From: Penium margaritaceum
Lineage: Eukaryota > Streptophyta > Zygnematophyceae > Desmidiales > Peniaceae
Length of the DNA: 64,000 bases
Assembly (NCBI GenBank): GCA_023375785.1
Contig: SZWC01000042.1
Span: 314,183 to 378,182, forward strand
Reading direction: 5' to 3'
Shown here: positions 37,201 to 49,350 of the stretch, one piece after another
Position numbering within the stretch: position 1 is the first letter of the stretch
Layout: each line of letters begins with the position of its first letter
The notes under the pieces: generated by a model
The model's database searches: none
Told to the model about the DNA's origin: nothing
What the model saw: the letters and a program-made list of their open reading frames with translations, nothing else
Translations under genes and position numbers: made by a program

Positions 37201-39895
37201 AGGCACAAATGGTCACAAGGAGAGACAATGGTGTGGGAACCCTAGGTATCGACTAGAAAGGACAAAGAACTTCGATACATAGTGGCACTGCATGGCTAAC
37301 ATGCACACAAAACAACCAAACTAGGCATATGTCACTGACCATGACCAGAGAATTTCAATATGGGTGGTCAATGTTGACCAACCATAACACGAGTCACAAA
37401 AAATCAGGGGAGGAAGCAATGCTATGGGAATATCAGTTCTCAACTAGCAAGTACAACGACCTCCAGTCAGTCGTACCACGGTGTGGCTACCATGTACAAT
37501 GACCGACCAAATTAGGCATATGTACTGCCTTTGACCAAAGAAATCCGAAGTGTGTGGTCAACGTTGACAACTCATAATACGAGTCACAAATGGTCAGAGG
37601 GGGCACCAATGGTTTGAGAACACCAAGTATCAAATAGCAAGCACAAGGAGCTTCAACTAGTTGTTGCACGGTGTGGAAACCATGCACGATGACCAACCAA
37701 AGTAGGCATATGTCACTGACCATGACCAAATAATGTCACTAAGTGTGGTAAACTTGGACAACTCATAACACGAGTCACAAATGAACAGGGTGGAAGATAA
37801 TGGTTTGTGAATACTAGTTATCAAATAGCAAGTACAAATACCTTCAATGTGTAGTGGCACAGTGTGGGTACAATGCACAGTGACCAACCAAAGTATGCAT
37901 ATGTCACTGACCACGAACAAAGAATTTCACTTCATGTGGTCAACATTTACAACTCACAACACGAGTCACGGATAGTCAGAGGGGACTAACAATGGTTTGG
38001 GAACACCAGCTGTCAACAAGAAAGCACAAATACATTCGATATGTAATGAAACGGCGTGGTAACCATGTACAGAGACAAACCAAAGTAGGCATATGTCACA
38101 AACCATGACCAAACGGATTTCACAGTGTGTGGTCAACGTTGAAAACTCATAACACGAGTCATAAATGGTCAGTGGGGGAAACCATGGGTTGGGAACACTA
38201 GTTATCAACTAGCAAGTAGAAAGATTTTCAACAAGTAGTGGCACGGTGTGGCTAGTGTGCACAGTGACCAGCCAAAGGATGCACACGTCACTGACTATGA
38301 CCGAAGAAGTCCAATATGCATGGTCAACATTGACAACTCATAACACGAGTCACAAATGGTCACAGGGAGAGACAATGGTTTGGGAACCCTATGCATTGAC
38401 TAGAAAGGACAAATAAATTCAATACGCAGTGGCACGGTGTGGCTACTATGCACACCAAACAACCAAACTAGGCATATGTCACCGACCATGATGAAAGAAT
38501 TTCAATATGGGTGGTCAACATTCACCAACCATAACACGAGTCACAAACTGTCAGAGGGGGAAACAATGGTCTGTGAATATCAGTTCTCAACTAGCATGTA
38601 CAGCGTCCTTCAATCAGTATAAGAACCGTGGGGCTACCATGCACAATGACCGACCAAAGTAGGCATATGTACTACCTTTGACCAAAGAAATCCGCTATGT
38701 GTGGTCAGCGTTGACAACTCATAATAGGAGTCACAAATCGTCAGAGGGGAAGACAATGGTTTGGGAACACCAGGTATCAACAAGCAAGCACAAGGACCTT
38801 CAATAAGTTGTGGCACGATGTGGATACCATGCACGACGACCAACCAAAGTAGGCATATGTCAAAGACCATGACCAAATAATGTCACTAAGTGTGGTAAAC
38901 TTTGACAACTCATAACACGAGTCACAAATGGTTAGAGTGGAAGACAATGGTTTGTGAATACTAGTCATCGAGTAGCAAGTACAAATACCTTCAATATGTA
39001 GTGGCACAGCGTGGCTACCATGCACAGTGACCAACCAAAGTATGCATATGTCACTGACCATGACCAACGAATTTCACTTCATGTGGTCAGCGTTGACAAC
39101 TCATAATAGGAGTCACAAATCGTCAGAGGGGAAGACAATGGTTTGTGAATACTAGTCCTCGAGTAGCAAGTACAAATACCTTCAATATGTAGTGGCACAG
39201 CGTGGCTACCATGCACAGTGACCAACCAAAGTATGCATATGTCACTGACCATGACCAACGAATTTCACTTCATGTGGTCAGCGTTGACAACTCACAACAT
39301 GAGTCACTGATAGTCACAGGGGGATAACAATGGTTTGGGAACACTAGCTATCAACTAGAAAGCACAAATACCTTCAATACGTAGTGACACGGCGTGGTAA
39401 CCACGTACAGTGACAAACCAAACTAGGCACATGTGACTAACCATGACCAGAGAATTTCAATATGGGTGGTCAACGTTCACAACCCATAACATGAGTCACA
39501 AATGGTCAGAGGGGGAAAATGGTTTCAAACACAATGTATCTTCTAGCAAGTACAAAGAGTTTTTGTATGTATTGGCACGGTGTGGCTACCGTGCACAATG
39601 ACCTATCCAAGTAGGCATACATCACTGCTCGTGACCAAAGAAGTCGATTGTGTGTGGTCAACGTTCACAACTCATAATACAAGTAAAAAATGGGCAGAGG
39701 GAGAAACAATGGTTTGGAAATACTCGGTATCGACTAGCAAGGACAAAGACCTTCGATACGTGGTGGCACGGTGTGGCTACCATGCACAATGACCAACCAA
39801 AGTATGCTAGTGTCACTGAATATCACAAAATGAGGTTCACAGTTTGTAGCCAACTTTCCTTCTTACAGCTGATCAATCGGAGCAATGGTTGAGAG
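31201..39895 (-). repeat. 191-bp satellite array, inverted block 1
   Basis: Same satellite, reverse-complemented. Type A cores fall near 32078, 33028, 34168, 35310, 35887, 36825, 37967 and 39305. Spacings near 1,140 bp alternate with about 950, 577 and 1,338 bp, so this block is more rearranged than the + block. Visible joins include one near 35873 (D-type running straight into A-type) and one near 36770 (B-type cut short into A-type). From about 39500 the monomers grow more divergent, and the match fades out between about 39830 and 39895. Confidence 0.95.
38946..39296 (-). repeat. Recent monomer duplication within the inverted satellite
   Basis: Two A-type monomers about 191 bp apart are nearly identical over about 160 bp, differing mainly at GTCATCGAG versus GTCCTCGAG. 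The sequence between them carries a C-type segment (AATAGGAGTCACAAATCGTC) that matches the C monomer near 38720. This is a fresh local duplication with a chimeric junction. Confidence 0.8.
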
Positions 39896-40075
39896 GTTAT
39901 TCAAGCTCAAAGTTGCAAATTTTGAAATTCAGTCTGCGTCAAACTTTGATGATTAAACTAACTTTGTTACCATTCATACTTTTGAAAAATACACTATAAT
40001 CTTACACCCCCTTATTTTCTGCCCTTTACCCATAGGAACCCTTATAATGTCATTTGGACATCATATGAACACCAT

Positions 40076-40146
40076 GTGAGTTGGCTTGGTGCTTATATAG
40101 TTAGATTATGGAGCGGTAGTTCCTGGGTTTGAATCCGTGTACGCAC
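40076..40146 (+). other. tRNA-like Pol III promoter (boxes A and B)
   Basis: Box A-like TGGCTTGGTGC at 40082-40092 and box B-like GGTTTGAATCC at 40126-40136. Their starts are 44 bases apart, the spacing in an intronless tRNA. Flanking GTGAGTT and TACGCAC could pair at five of seven positions as an acceptor stem. The T stem pairs poorly (three of five) and no convincing D stem or anticodon arm forms, so this is not a functional tRNA but resembles the head of a SINE. Confidence 0.5.
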
Positions 40147-40170
40147 AATATAGAATAGGCTCGCGACCTA

Positions 40171-40323
40171 GGGCGGGGGGGGGGGGACGGCCGTGCTATG
40201 ATACCGCAACTCTACCTTCGAGCCTGAGCCGTGGGGGGTAGGGGGGGGGGGGTGTCATAATGTGGTCGCAAATCTGTCCGCCAGGTCGTCCACGGAACAT
40301 CCCCGTAGGGGGGGTGGGAGGGA
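40171..40323 (+). repeat. G-run cluster
   Basis: Runs of 12 G (40175-40186), 6 and 12 G (40233-40238, 40241-40252) and 7 G (40308-40314), all on one strand. Such DNA can form G-quadruplexes and is prone to length errors in sequencing, so the exact lengths should not be trusted. Confidence 0.8.
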
Positions 40324-40375
40324 GTATTCCAGTGAAGGCACCTACACGTAAGAAATCAACAAAAACCAACCTGGT

Positions 40376-43300
40376 GTCAAAGGGAGAAACCTTTTGTATT
40401 TATTGTCTACCAAGTACAAATAACTTCAACAAGTATTGGAACGGTGTGGCTACCATGCACAATGACCAACCAGATTAGGCATGTGCTACTTACCATGACC
40501 AACTAATCTTACTTTGTGTGGTCAACATTGACAACCCATAATATGGGTCACAAATCATCAGAGGGGGAAACAATGGATTGGGAATACGAGATACCAACTA
40601 GCAAGTACAACGACCTTCAGTCAGTAGTAGCACGGTGTGGCTACCATGCACAGTGACTGACCAAAATAGGCATATGTACTGCCTTTGACCAAATCAATCC
40701 GCTATGTGTGGTCAACATTAACAACTCATAATACGAGTCACAAATGGTCAGAGGGGGAAGCCATTGATTGGGAACACCAAGTATCAAATAGAAATCACAA
40801 GGAGCTTCAATATGTTATGGCACAGTGTGGATACCATGCACGATGACCAACCAAAGTAGGCATATGTCACTGACCATGACCAAATAATGCCACTAAGTGT
40901 GGTAAACGCTGACAACTCATAACACGAGTCACAAATAGTCTGAGTGGAAGACAATGGGTTGTGAATACTAGTCATCGAGTAGCAAGTACAAATATCGTCA
41001 ATATGTAGTGGCACAGCGTGGCTACCATGCACAGTGACCAACCAAAGTATGCATATGTCACTGACCATGACCAACGAATTTCACTTCATGTGGTCAGCGT
41101 TGACAACTCACAACACGAGTCACAGATAGTCAAAGGGGGTAACACTGGGTTGGGAACACTAGCTATTGACTAGAAAGCACAAATACATTCAATACGTAGT
41201 GACACGGCGTGGTAACCATGTACAGTGACAAACCAAAGTAGGCATATGTCACTAACCATGACCACGAGTCACAAATGGTCAGAGGGGGGAAAAATGGGTT
41301 AGGAACACTAGTCATCAACTAGCAAGTACAAAGAACTTCAACAAGTAGTGGCACGGCATGGGTAGCCTGCACGGTGACCAACCAAAGGATGAATACGTCA
41401 CTGACTATGACCGAAGAAGTCCACTATGGGTGGTCAACATTGACAACTCATAACACGAGTCACGAATGGTCAGAGGGAAAGACACTGGTTTGGGAACCCT
41501 ATGGATGGACTAGAAAGGACAAATAGCATCAAAACGTAGTTGCACGGTGTGGCTAATATGCACACCAAACATCCAAACTAAGCATATGTCACTCACCATG
41601 ACAAGAGAATTTCAATATGGGTGGTCAACGTTGACCAACCATAACACGAGTCACAAACGGTCAGGGGAGGAAACAATGGTTGGGGAATATCAGTTCTCAA
41701 CTAGCAAGTACACAGACATTAAGTCAGTAGTAGCACGGTGTGGCTATCATGCACAATGACCGACCAAAGTAGGCATATGTACTGCCTTTGAGGAAAGAAA
41801 TCCACTGTGTCTGGTCAACGTCAACAACTCAAAATACTAGTCACAAATGGTCAGAGGGGGAAACAATGGTTTGGGAATACCAAGTATCAAATAGCAAGCA
41901 TAAGGAGCTACAATATGGTGTGGCACAGTGTGGATACCATGCATGATGACCTACCAAGGTATGCATATGTCACTGACCATGAACAAATAATTTCACTTCA
42001 CGTGGTCAATGTTGACAGCTCACAACACGAGTCACAGATATCCAGAGGGGGTAACAATGGTTTGGCAACACTAGCTATCAACAGGAAAACACAGAGACCT
42101 TCAATACATAGTGACACGGCGTGGTAACCATGTACAGTGACAAACAAAAGTAGGCATATGTCACTAACGATGACCAAACGCATTTCATTGTGTGTGGTCA
42201 ACGTTGAAAACTCATAACACGAGTCACAAATGGTCAGTGGGGGGAACCATGGGTTGGGAATACTAGTTATCAACTAGCGGGAAGAAATATTTTCAACAAG
42301 TAGTGGCACGGTGTGGCTAGCGTGCACAGTGACCAACCAAAGGATGCATATGTAGCTGACTATGACCGAAGAAGTCCACTATGTTTGGTGAACATTGACA
42401 ACTCATATAACGAGTCACAAATGGTCAGAGGGAGAGACAATGGGTTGGGAACCATATGTATCCACTAGAAAGGACAAAGAACTTCAATACGTAGTGGCAC
42501 GCTGTGGCTACTATGCACACCAAACAACCAAAGTATGCATATGTCACTGACCATGACCAAAGATTTTCAATATGGGTGGTCAACATTTACCAACCATAAC
42601 ACGAGTCACAAACGGTCAGAGGGGGAAATAATGGTCTGGGAATATCAGTTCTCAACTAGCAAGTACAGAGACCTTCAATCAGTATAAGCACGGTGTGGCT
42701 ACCATGCACTGTGACCGACCAAAGTAGGCATATGTACTGCCTTTGACCAAAGAAATCCACAGTGTGTGGACAGCGTTGACAACTCATGATACGAATCACA
42801 AATGGTGAGAGGGGGAAACAATGGTCTGGGAAAATCAGGTATCAACTAGCAAGCACAAGGACCTTCAACAAGTTGTGGCACTGTGTGGATACCATGCACA
42901 ATGACCAACCAAAGTAAGGATATGTCACTAGCCATGACCAAATAATGTCACTAAGTGTGGTAAAAATTGACAGCTCATAACACGAGTCACAAATGGTCGG
43001 AGTGGAAGACAATGGTTTGTGAATACTAGTAATCGAGTAGCAAGTACAAATACCTTCAATATGTAGTGGCACGGCGTGGCTACAATGCACAGTGACCAAC
43101 CAAAGTATGCATATGTCACTGACCATGACCAACAAATTTCAATTCATGTGGTCAGCGTTGACAACTCACAACACGAGTCACAGATAGTCAAAGGGGGGTA
43201 AAAATGGTTTGCGAACACTAGCTATTAACTAGAAAGCACAAATACATTTAATATGTAGTGAAATGGCGTGGAAACCATGTACTCTGACAAACGAAAGTAG

Positions 43301-45940
43301 GCATATGTCACTAACCATGACCAAACGAATTTCACAATGTGTGGTCAACATTGAAAACTCATAACACGAGTCACAAATGGTCAAAGGGGGAAAAAATGGG
43401 TTGGGAACACTAGTTGTAAACTAGAGAATACAAATAACTTCAACAAGTAGTGGCACGGGTTTGCTAGCGTGCACAGTGATCAACCAAAGGATGAATACGT
43501 CATTGACTGTGACCAAAGAAATCCAGTGTGCGTGGTCAACATTGACAACTCATAACATGAGTCAAAAATGTCCAGATGGAGAGACAATGGTTTGAGAACC
43601 CTATGCATGGACTAGACAGGACAAAAAACTTCAATATGTAGTGGCACAGTGTGGCTACTATGCACACTAAACAGCCAAACTAGGCATATGTCACTGACCA
43701 TGAGCAAAGAATTTCAATATGGATGGTCAACGTTCACCAACCATAACACGAGTCACAAACGGTCAGAGGGGGAAACAGTGGTCCGGGAATATCAGTTCTC
43801 AGCTAGCACGTACAACGCCCTTCAATCAGCAGTAGCACGGTGTGGCTACCATGCACAATGACCGACCAAAGTAGGCATATGTACTGCCTTTGACCAAAGA
43901 AATCCACTGTGTGTGGTCAACGTTGACAACTCATAATACGAGTCACAAATAGTGAGAGGGGTAAACAATTGTTTGGGAACACCAGGTATCAACTAGCAAG
44001 CCCAATGACCTTCAATACGTTGTGCCACGGTGTGGATACCATGCACGATGACCAACCAAGGTATGCATATGCCATTGACCATGACCAAAGAATGTCACCA
44101 TGTGTCTTAAACTTTGACAGCTCATAACACGAGTCAAAAAATGGTCAGAGTGGAAGATAATGGTTTATAAATACTAGTTATCGACTAATAAGTACAAATA
44201 GCTTCAATATGTAGTGGCACAGTGTGGCTACAATGCACAGTGACCAACCAAAGTATGCATATGTCAGTGACCATGACCAAAGAATTTCACTTAATGTGGT
44301 CAATGTTGACAACTCACAACACGAGTCACATATATTCAGAGGGGCTAACAACGGTTTGGGAACACTAGCTATCAACAAGAAAGCACAAAGACCTTTGATT
44401 CGTAGTGACACGGCGTGGTAACCATGTACATGGACCAACCAAAGTAGGCATCTGTCACTAACAATGACCAAACGGATTTCACAGTGTGTGGTCAACGTTG
44501 AAAACTCATAACACGAGTCACAAATGGTCAGTGGGGAAACCCATGGGTTGGGAACACTAGTTATCAACTAGAAAGTAGAAAGATTTTCAACAAGTAGTGG
44601 CACAGTGTGGCTAGCGTGCACAGTGACCAACCAAAGGGTGCATATGTCACTGACTACGACCGAAGAAGTCCACTATGTGTAGTCAACCTTGACAACTCAT
44701 AACACGAGCCACAAATGATCAGAGGGAGAGACAATGGTTTGGGATCCCTATGTACCGACTAGACAGGACAAAAAACTTCGATATGTAGTGGCACGGTGTG
44801 GTTAACATGCACACCAAACAACCAAACCAGAGAATTTCAATATGGGTGACCAACCATAACACGAGTCATAAACGATCAGGGGAGGAAACAATGTTGTGGG
44901 AATATCAGTTCTCAACTGAAAAGTACAACGACCTTCAGTCAGTAGTGGCACGGTGTGGCTACCATGCACAATGACCGACCAAAGTAGGCATATTTACTGC
45001 CTTTGACCAAATAAATCCGCTCTGTGTGGTCAACGTTGACAACTCATACTACGAGTCACAAATGGTCGGAGGGGGAAACATTGGTTTAGGAATACAAAAT
45101 ATCAAATAGCAAGCATAAGGAGCTTCAATACGTTGTGGCACTGTGTGGATACCATGCACGATGACTAACCAAAGTATGCATATGTCACTGACCATGACCA
45201 AAAAATGTCACTAAGTGTGGTAAACTTTGACAACTCATAACACGAGTCACAAATGGTCAGGGTGGAAGATAATGGTTTGTGAATACTAGTTATCGACTAG
45301 CAAGTACAAATATCTTCAATTTGCAGCGGCACAGTGTGGCTACAATGCACAGTGACCAACCAAAGTATGCATATGTCACTGACCATGAACAAAGAATTTC
45401 ACTTCATGTGGTCAACATTTACAGCTCACAACACGAGTCACAGATAGTCAGATGGGGTTAACAATGGTTTGGCAACACTAGGTATCAACAAGAAAGCACA
45501 AAGACTTTCGATATGTAATGACACGGCGTGGTAACCATGTACAGTGACAAACAAAAGTCGGCATATGTTTCAAACCATGACAAAACGGGTTTCACAGTGT
45601 GTGGTCAACGTCGAAAACTCATAACACGAGCCACAAATGGTCAGTGGGGGAAACCATGGGGTGGGAACACTAGTTATCAACTAGCAAGTAGAAAGAGTTT
45701 CAACAAGTAGTGGCACTGTGTGGCTAGCATGCACAGTGACCAACCAAAGGATGCACACGTCACTGACTATGACCGAAGAAGTCAACTATGTATGGTCAAC
45801 ATTCACAACTCATAACACGAGTCACAAATGCTCAAATGGAGAGACAATGGTTTGGGAACCCTATGTATTGACTATAAAGGACAAATAACTTCAATACGTA
45901 GTGGCACGTTGTGGCTACTATGCACACCAAACAACCAAAC
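40376..45940 (-). repeat. 191-bp satellite array, inverted block 2
   Basis: The inverted satellite continues in the same orientation after the island. The first monomers are degraded, then it returns to normal similarity. Type A cores fall near 41127, 42032, 43186, 44330 and 45436; spacings of 1,154, 1,144 and 1,106 bp follow the HOR, and 905 bp marks a shortened unit. A short deletion near 44820 removes part of a D-type monomer. It ends abruptly at about 45940 in CAAACAACCAAACT, where the 20-bp minisatellite takes over with no spacer. Confidence 0.95.
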
Positions 45941-48900
45941 TGGCGTTGGGTTTTGTGACCCGGCTTTGGTTCTATGACTGGCTTTGGTTGCTGCGACCCG
46001 GCTTTGTTTTCTGTGATCCAGGTTTGGATTATGTGACCCGGCTTTGGTTTATGTGACCCGGCTTTGGTTTCTATGAACGGGTTTTGGTTTCCGTGCTCCG
46101 GCTTTGGGTTGTTGACCCGGCTTCGGTTCCTGTAACCCGGTTTTGGCCTAAGTGATCCGGCTTTGGTTTCTGTGACCCGGCTTTGGTTTCTGTGACCTGG
46201 CTTTGGCTTCTATGACTTGGCTTTGGTTTCTGTGACCCGGCTTTGGTTTCTGTGAACCGACTTTGGTTTGTGTGACCCGGCTTGGGGTTATGTGAACCGG
46301 CTTTGGTTTCTGTGACCCGGCTTTCGTTTCTCTGACCTGGCTTTGGATATTTGTGACCCGGCTTTGGTTTGTGTGACTCGGCTTTGCTTTCTGTGAGCTG
46401 GCTTTGTTTTATGTGACTCGGCTTTGGTTTCTGTGACCCGGCTTTGGTTGCTGTGACCCGGCTTTGGTTTCTGTGACCATACTTTGGTTTCTGTGACCCA
46501 TATTTGGTTTTTGTAGCTATGTTTTGGTCTCTGTGACCCGGCTTTGGTTTCTGGGACCCGGCTTTGGTTTGTGTGAATTGGTTTAGGTTTATGTGACACG
46601 GCTTTGGTTTCTATGACCCGGCTTTGGTTTAAGTGACCCGGCTTTGGTTTTTGTGACCCGGTTTTGGTTTTTGTGACACGGCTTTGGTGTGTGTGACCCG
46701 GCTTTTGTTTCCGTAACCCGGCTTTGGTTTTTGTGACCCGGCTTTGGTTTCTGTGACCCGGCTTTGGTTTCTGTGACCTGGCCTTGGTGTCTGTGACCCG
46801 GCTTTGGTTTCTGTGACCTGGCCTTGGTGTCTGTGACCCGGCTTTGGTTTCTGTGACCTGGCCTTGGTGTCTGTGACCCGGCTTTGGTTTCTGTGACCCG
46901 GCTTTGGTTTCTGTGACCCGGCTTTGCTTTTTGTGACCCGGCTTTGGTTTCTGTGAGCCGGCTTTGGTTTCTGTGACCCGGCTTTGGTTTATTTGACCTG
47001 TCCTTGGTGTCTGTGACCCGGCTTTGGTTTCTGTGACCCGGTTTTGATATCTGTGACCTGGCTTTGGTGTATGTCACCCGGTTTTTGTTTCTGTGACCCG
47101 GTTTTGGTTTCTGTGGCCCGGCTTTGGTTTCTGTGACCCAGCTTTGGTTTCTGTGACCCGGCTTTGGTGTGTCTGGACCGGCTTTGGTTTCTGTGACCAG
47201 GTTTTTGTTTCTGTGACTTGGCTTTGGAATCTGTGACCCGGCTTTGTATTCTAAGAACCGGCTTTTTGTTGTTGTGACCCGGCTTTGGTTTCCGTGACCC
47301 GGCTTTGGTTTCAGTGACCCGGCATTGGATTATGTGACCTGGCTTTCGTTTCTCTGACCCGGCTTTGGTTTCTGTGACCTAGCTTTGGTTTCTGTGACCT
47401 GGCTTTGGTTTGTTGAGACCCGGCTCTGGATTCTTTGACTCGGCTTTGGTTTCTATGGACTGGCTTTGGTTTCTGTGACATGGCTTTGGTTTTTGTGACC
47501 TGGTTCTGGTTTCTGTCATCCGGCTTTGGTTTATGTCACCTGGATTTGGGTTTTGTGACTCGGCTTTGGTTTCTGTGACACATCTTTGGTTTCTCTGACC
47601 CGGCTTTGGTTTATGTGACCCGGCTTTGGTTTCTCTTACCCGGCTTTGGTTTCTGTGACCCGGCTGTGGTTTTTTTGACCCGACTTTGGTTTCTATGACC
47701 CAAATTTGGTTTTTGTGACCCGGCTTTGGTTATTGTGACCCGGTTTTGGTTTCCCTGACCCGGCTTTGGTTTCTCAGACCCGGCTTTGGTTTCTATGACC
47801 CGGCTTTGCTTTTGTGACTCGGCTCCGGTTTTTGTGACCCGGCTTTGGCTTATGTGACCCGGCTTTGGTTTATGTGACCCCGCTTTGGTTTCTATGCCCT
47901 GGCTTTGGTTTATGTGACCCAGCTTTGATTCTGTGACATGGCTTTGGTTGCTGTGACCCAGCTTCAGTTTATGTGATCTGGCTTTGGATTCTGTGACCCG
48001 GCTTTGGTTTCTGTGACCGGCTTTGGTTCGTATGACTAGGCTTTGGTTTCTGTGCTCCGGCTTTGGTTCGTTGACCCGGCTTTGATTTTTGTGACCCGGC
48101 TTTGGTTTGTGTGACCCGGCTTTGGTTTCTATGACCTAGCTTTGGTTTATGTGACCCGAATTTGGTTTATGTGACGGCTTTGGTTTCTGTGACCCGGCTT
48201 TGGTTCCAGTGACCGAATTTGGTTTATGTGACCCGGCTTTGGCTTTAGTGACCCGGCTTTGGTTTTAGTAACCCGGCATTGGATTATGTGACCTGATTTT
48301 GGTTTATCTGACCCGGCTTTGGTTTATGTGACCCAGCTTTGGTTTATTTATCGGCTTTGGTTTGCTGTGACCCGGCTCTGGATTCTGTGACTCGGCTTTG
48401 GTTCATATGAATTGGCTTTGGTTTCTGTGACATGGCTTTGGTTTTTGTGACCTGGTTTTGGTTTCTGTCATCCGGCTTTGGTTTCTATCACCTGGCTTTG
48501 GTTTTTGTGACCCGGCTTTTGAACCTGTGACCCGGCTTTGGTTTGTGTGACCCAGCTTTGGTTTCTGTGACCGGCTTTGGTTTCTGTGACCCGGCTTTGG
48601 TTTCTGTGACCCGGCTTTGGTTTNNNNNNNNNNNNNNNNNNNNNNNNNNNNNNNNNNNNNNNNNNNNNNNNNNNNNNNNNNNNNNNNNNNNNNNNNNNNN
48701 NNNNNNNNNNNNNNNNNNNNNNNNNNNNNNNNNNNNNNNNNNNNNNNNNNNNNNNNNNNNNNNNNNNNNNNNNNNNNNNNNNNNNNNNNNNNNNNNNNNN
48801 NNNNNNNNNNNNNNNNNNNNNNNNNNNNNNNNNNNNNNNNNNNNNNNNNNNNNNNNNNNNNNNNNNNNNNNNNNNNNNNNNNNNNNNNNNNNNNNNNNNN

Positions 48901-49324
48901 NNNNNNNNNNNNNNNNNNNNNNNNNNNNNNNNNNNNNNNNNNNNNNNNNNNNNNNNNNNNNNNNNNNNNNNNNNNNNNNNNNNNNNNNNNNNNNNNNNNN
49001 NNNNNNGCTTTGGTTTTTGTGACCCGGCTTTGGTTTCTGTGACTTGGCTTTGGTTTTTGTGAACCGGCATTAGTTTTTTTGACCCGACATTGATTATTGT
49101 AACCCGGCTTTGGTTTATGTGACACGGCATTGGTTTCTCTGACTCGGCTTTTGTTTCTCTCACCTGGCTTTGGTTTATGTGACCCGGCTTTGGTTCGTGT
49201 GACCCGGCTTTCCTTTCTGTGACCCGGCTTTGTTTTCAGTGACTCGGCTTTTGTTTGTGTGACCCGGCTTTGGTTTATGTGACCCGGCTTTGGTTGCTGT
49301 GATCCGGCTTTGGTTTCTGTGACC
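45941..49324 (+). repeat. 20-bp minisatellite, + orientation (GTGACCCGGCTTTGGTTTCT)
   Basis: Head-to-tail 20-bp units of consensus GTGACCCGGCTTTGGTTTCT, with frequent single-base variants and one- or two-base indels; about 150 units of sequence plus the gap. The first few units are the most diverged. The unit has no stop in several frames, which yields repetitive open frames on the reverse strand (for example about 46589-47077, with 20-residue periodicity); there is no sign of a gene. It ends at the inverted junction at 49325. Confidence 0.96.
48624..49006. other. Assembly gap (383 N)
   Basis: A run of N within the 20-bp minisatellite. The array has the same orientation on both sides, so the missing DNA is probably more of the same repeat, of unknown true length. 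Confidence 0.98.
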
Positions 49325-49350
49325 TGGGCGGGTCACAGAAACCAAAGCCG
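49305..49350. repeat. Perfect 20-bp inverted repeat at minisatellite orientation switch
   Basis: The arm at 49305-49324 (CGGCTTTGGTTTCTGTGACC) is exactly complementary to the arm at 49331-49350, with six bases TGGGCG between. Each arm is one unit of the minisatellite, so the array folds back on itself here. It could form a hairpin. Confidence 0.95.

Larger units (their letters stand above)
39896..40375 (+). mobile_element. Non-satellite island with tRNA-like Pol III promoter, SINE-like
   Basis: About 480 bp that does not match the satellite. The first part is AT-rich without a reading frame. The middle contains box A- and box B-like elements 44 bases apart (see 40076-40146). The last part has long G runs and then returns to degraded satellite. 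A tRNA head followed by an unrelated body is the layout of a tRNA-derived SINE, but no poly(A) or simple-repeat tail and no target-site duplication could be made out. It could also be a tRNA pseudogene in a piece of unique DNA that joins two satellite arrays. Edges are uncertain by about 40 bases. Confidence 0.45.

Noticed and set aside
40076-40146. Functional tRNA gene
   Set aside because: Box A and B are present, but the D and anticodon arms do not fold and the T stem has two mismatches.
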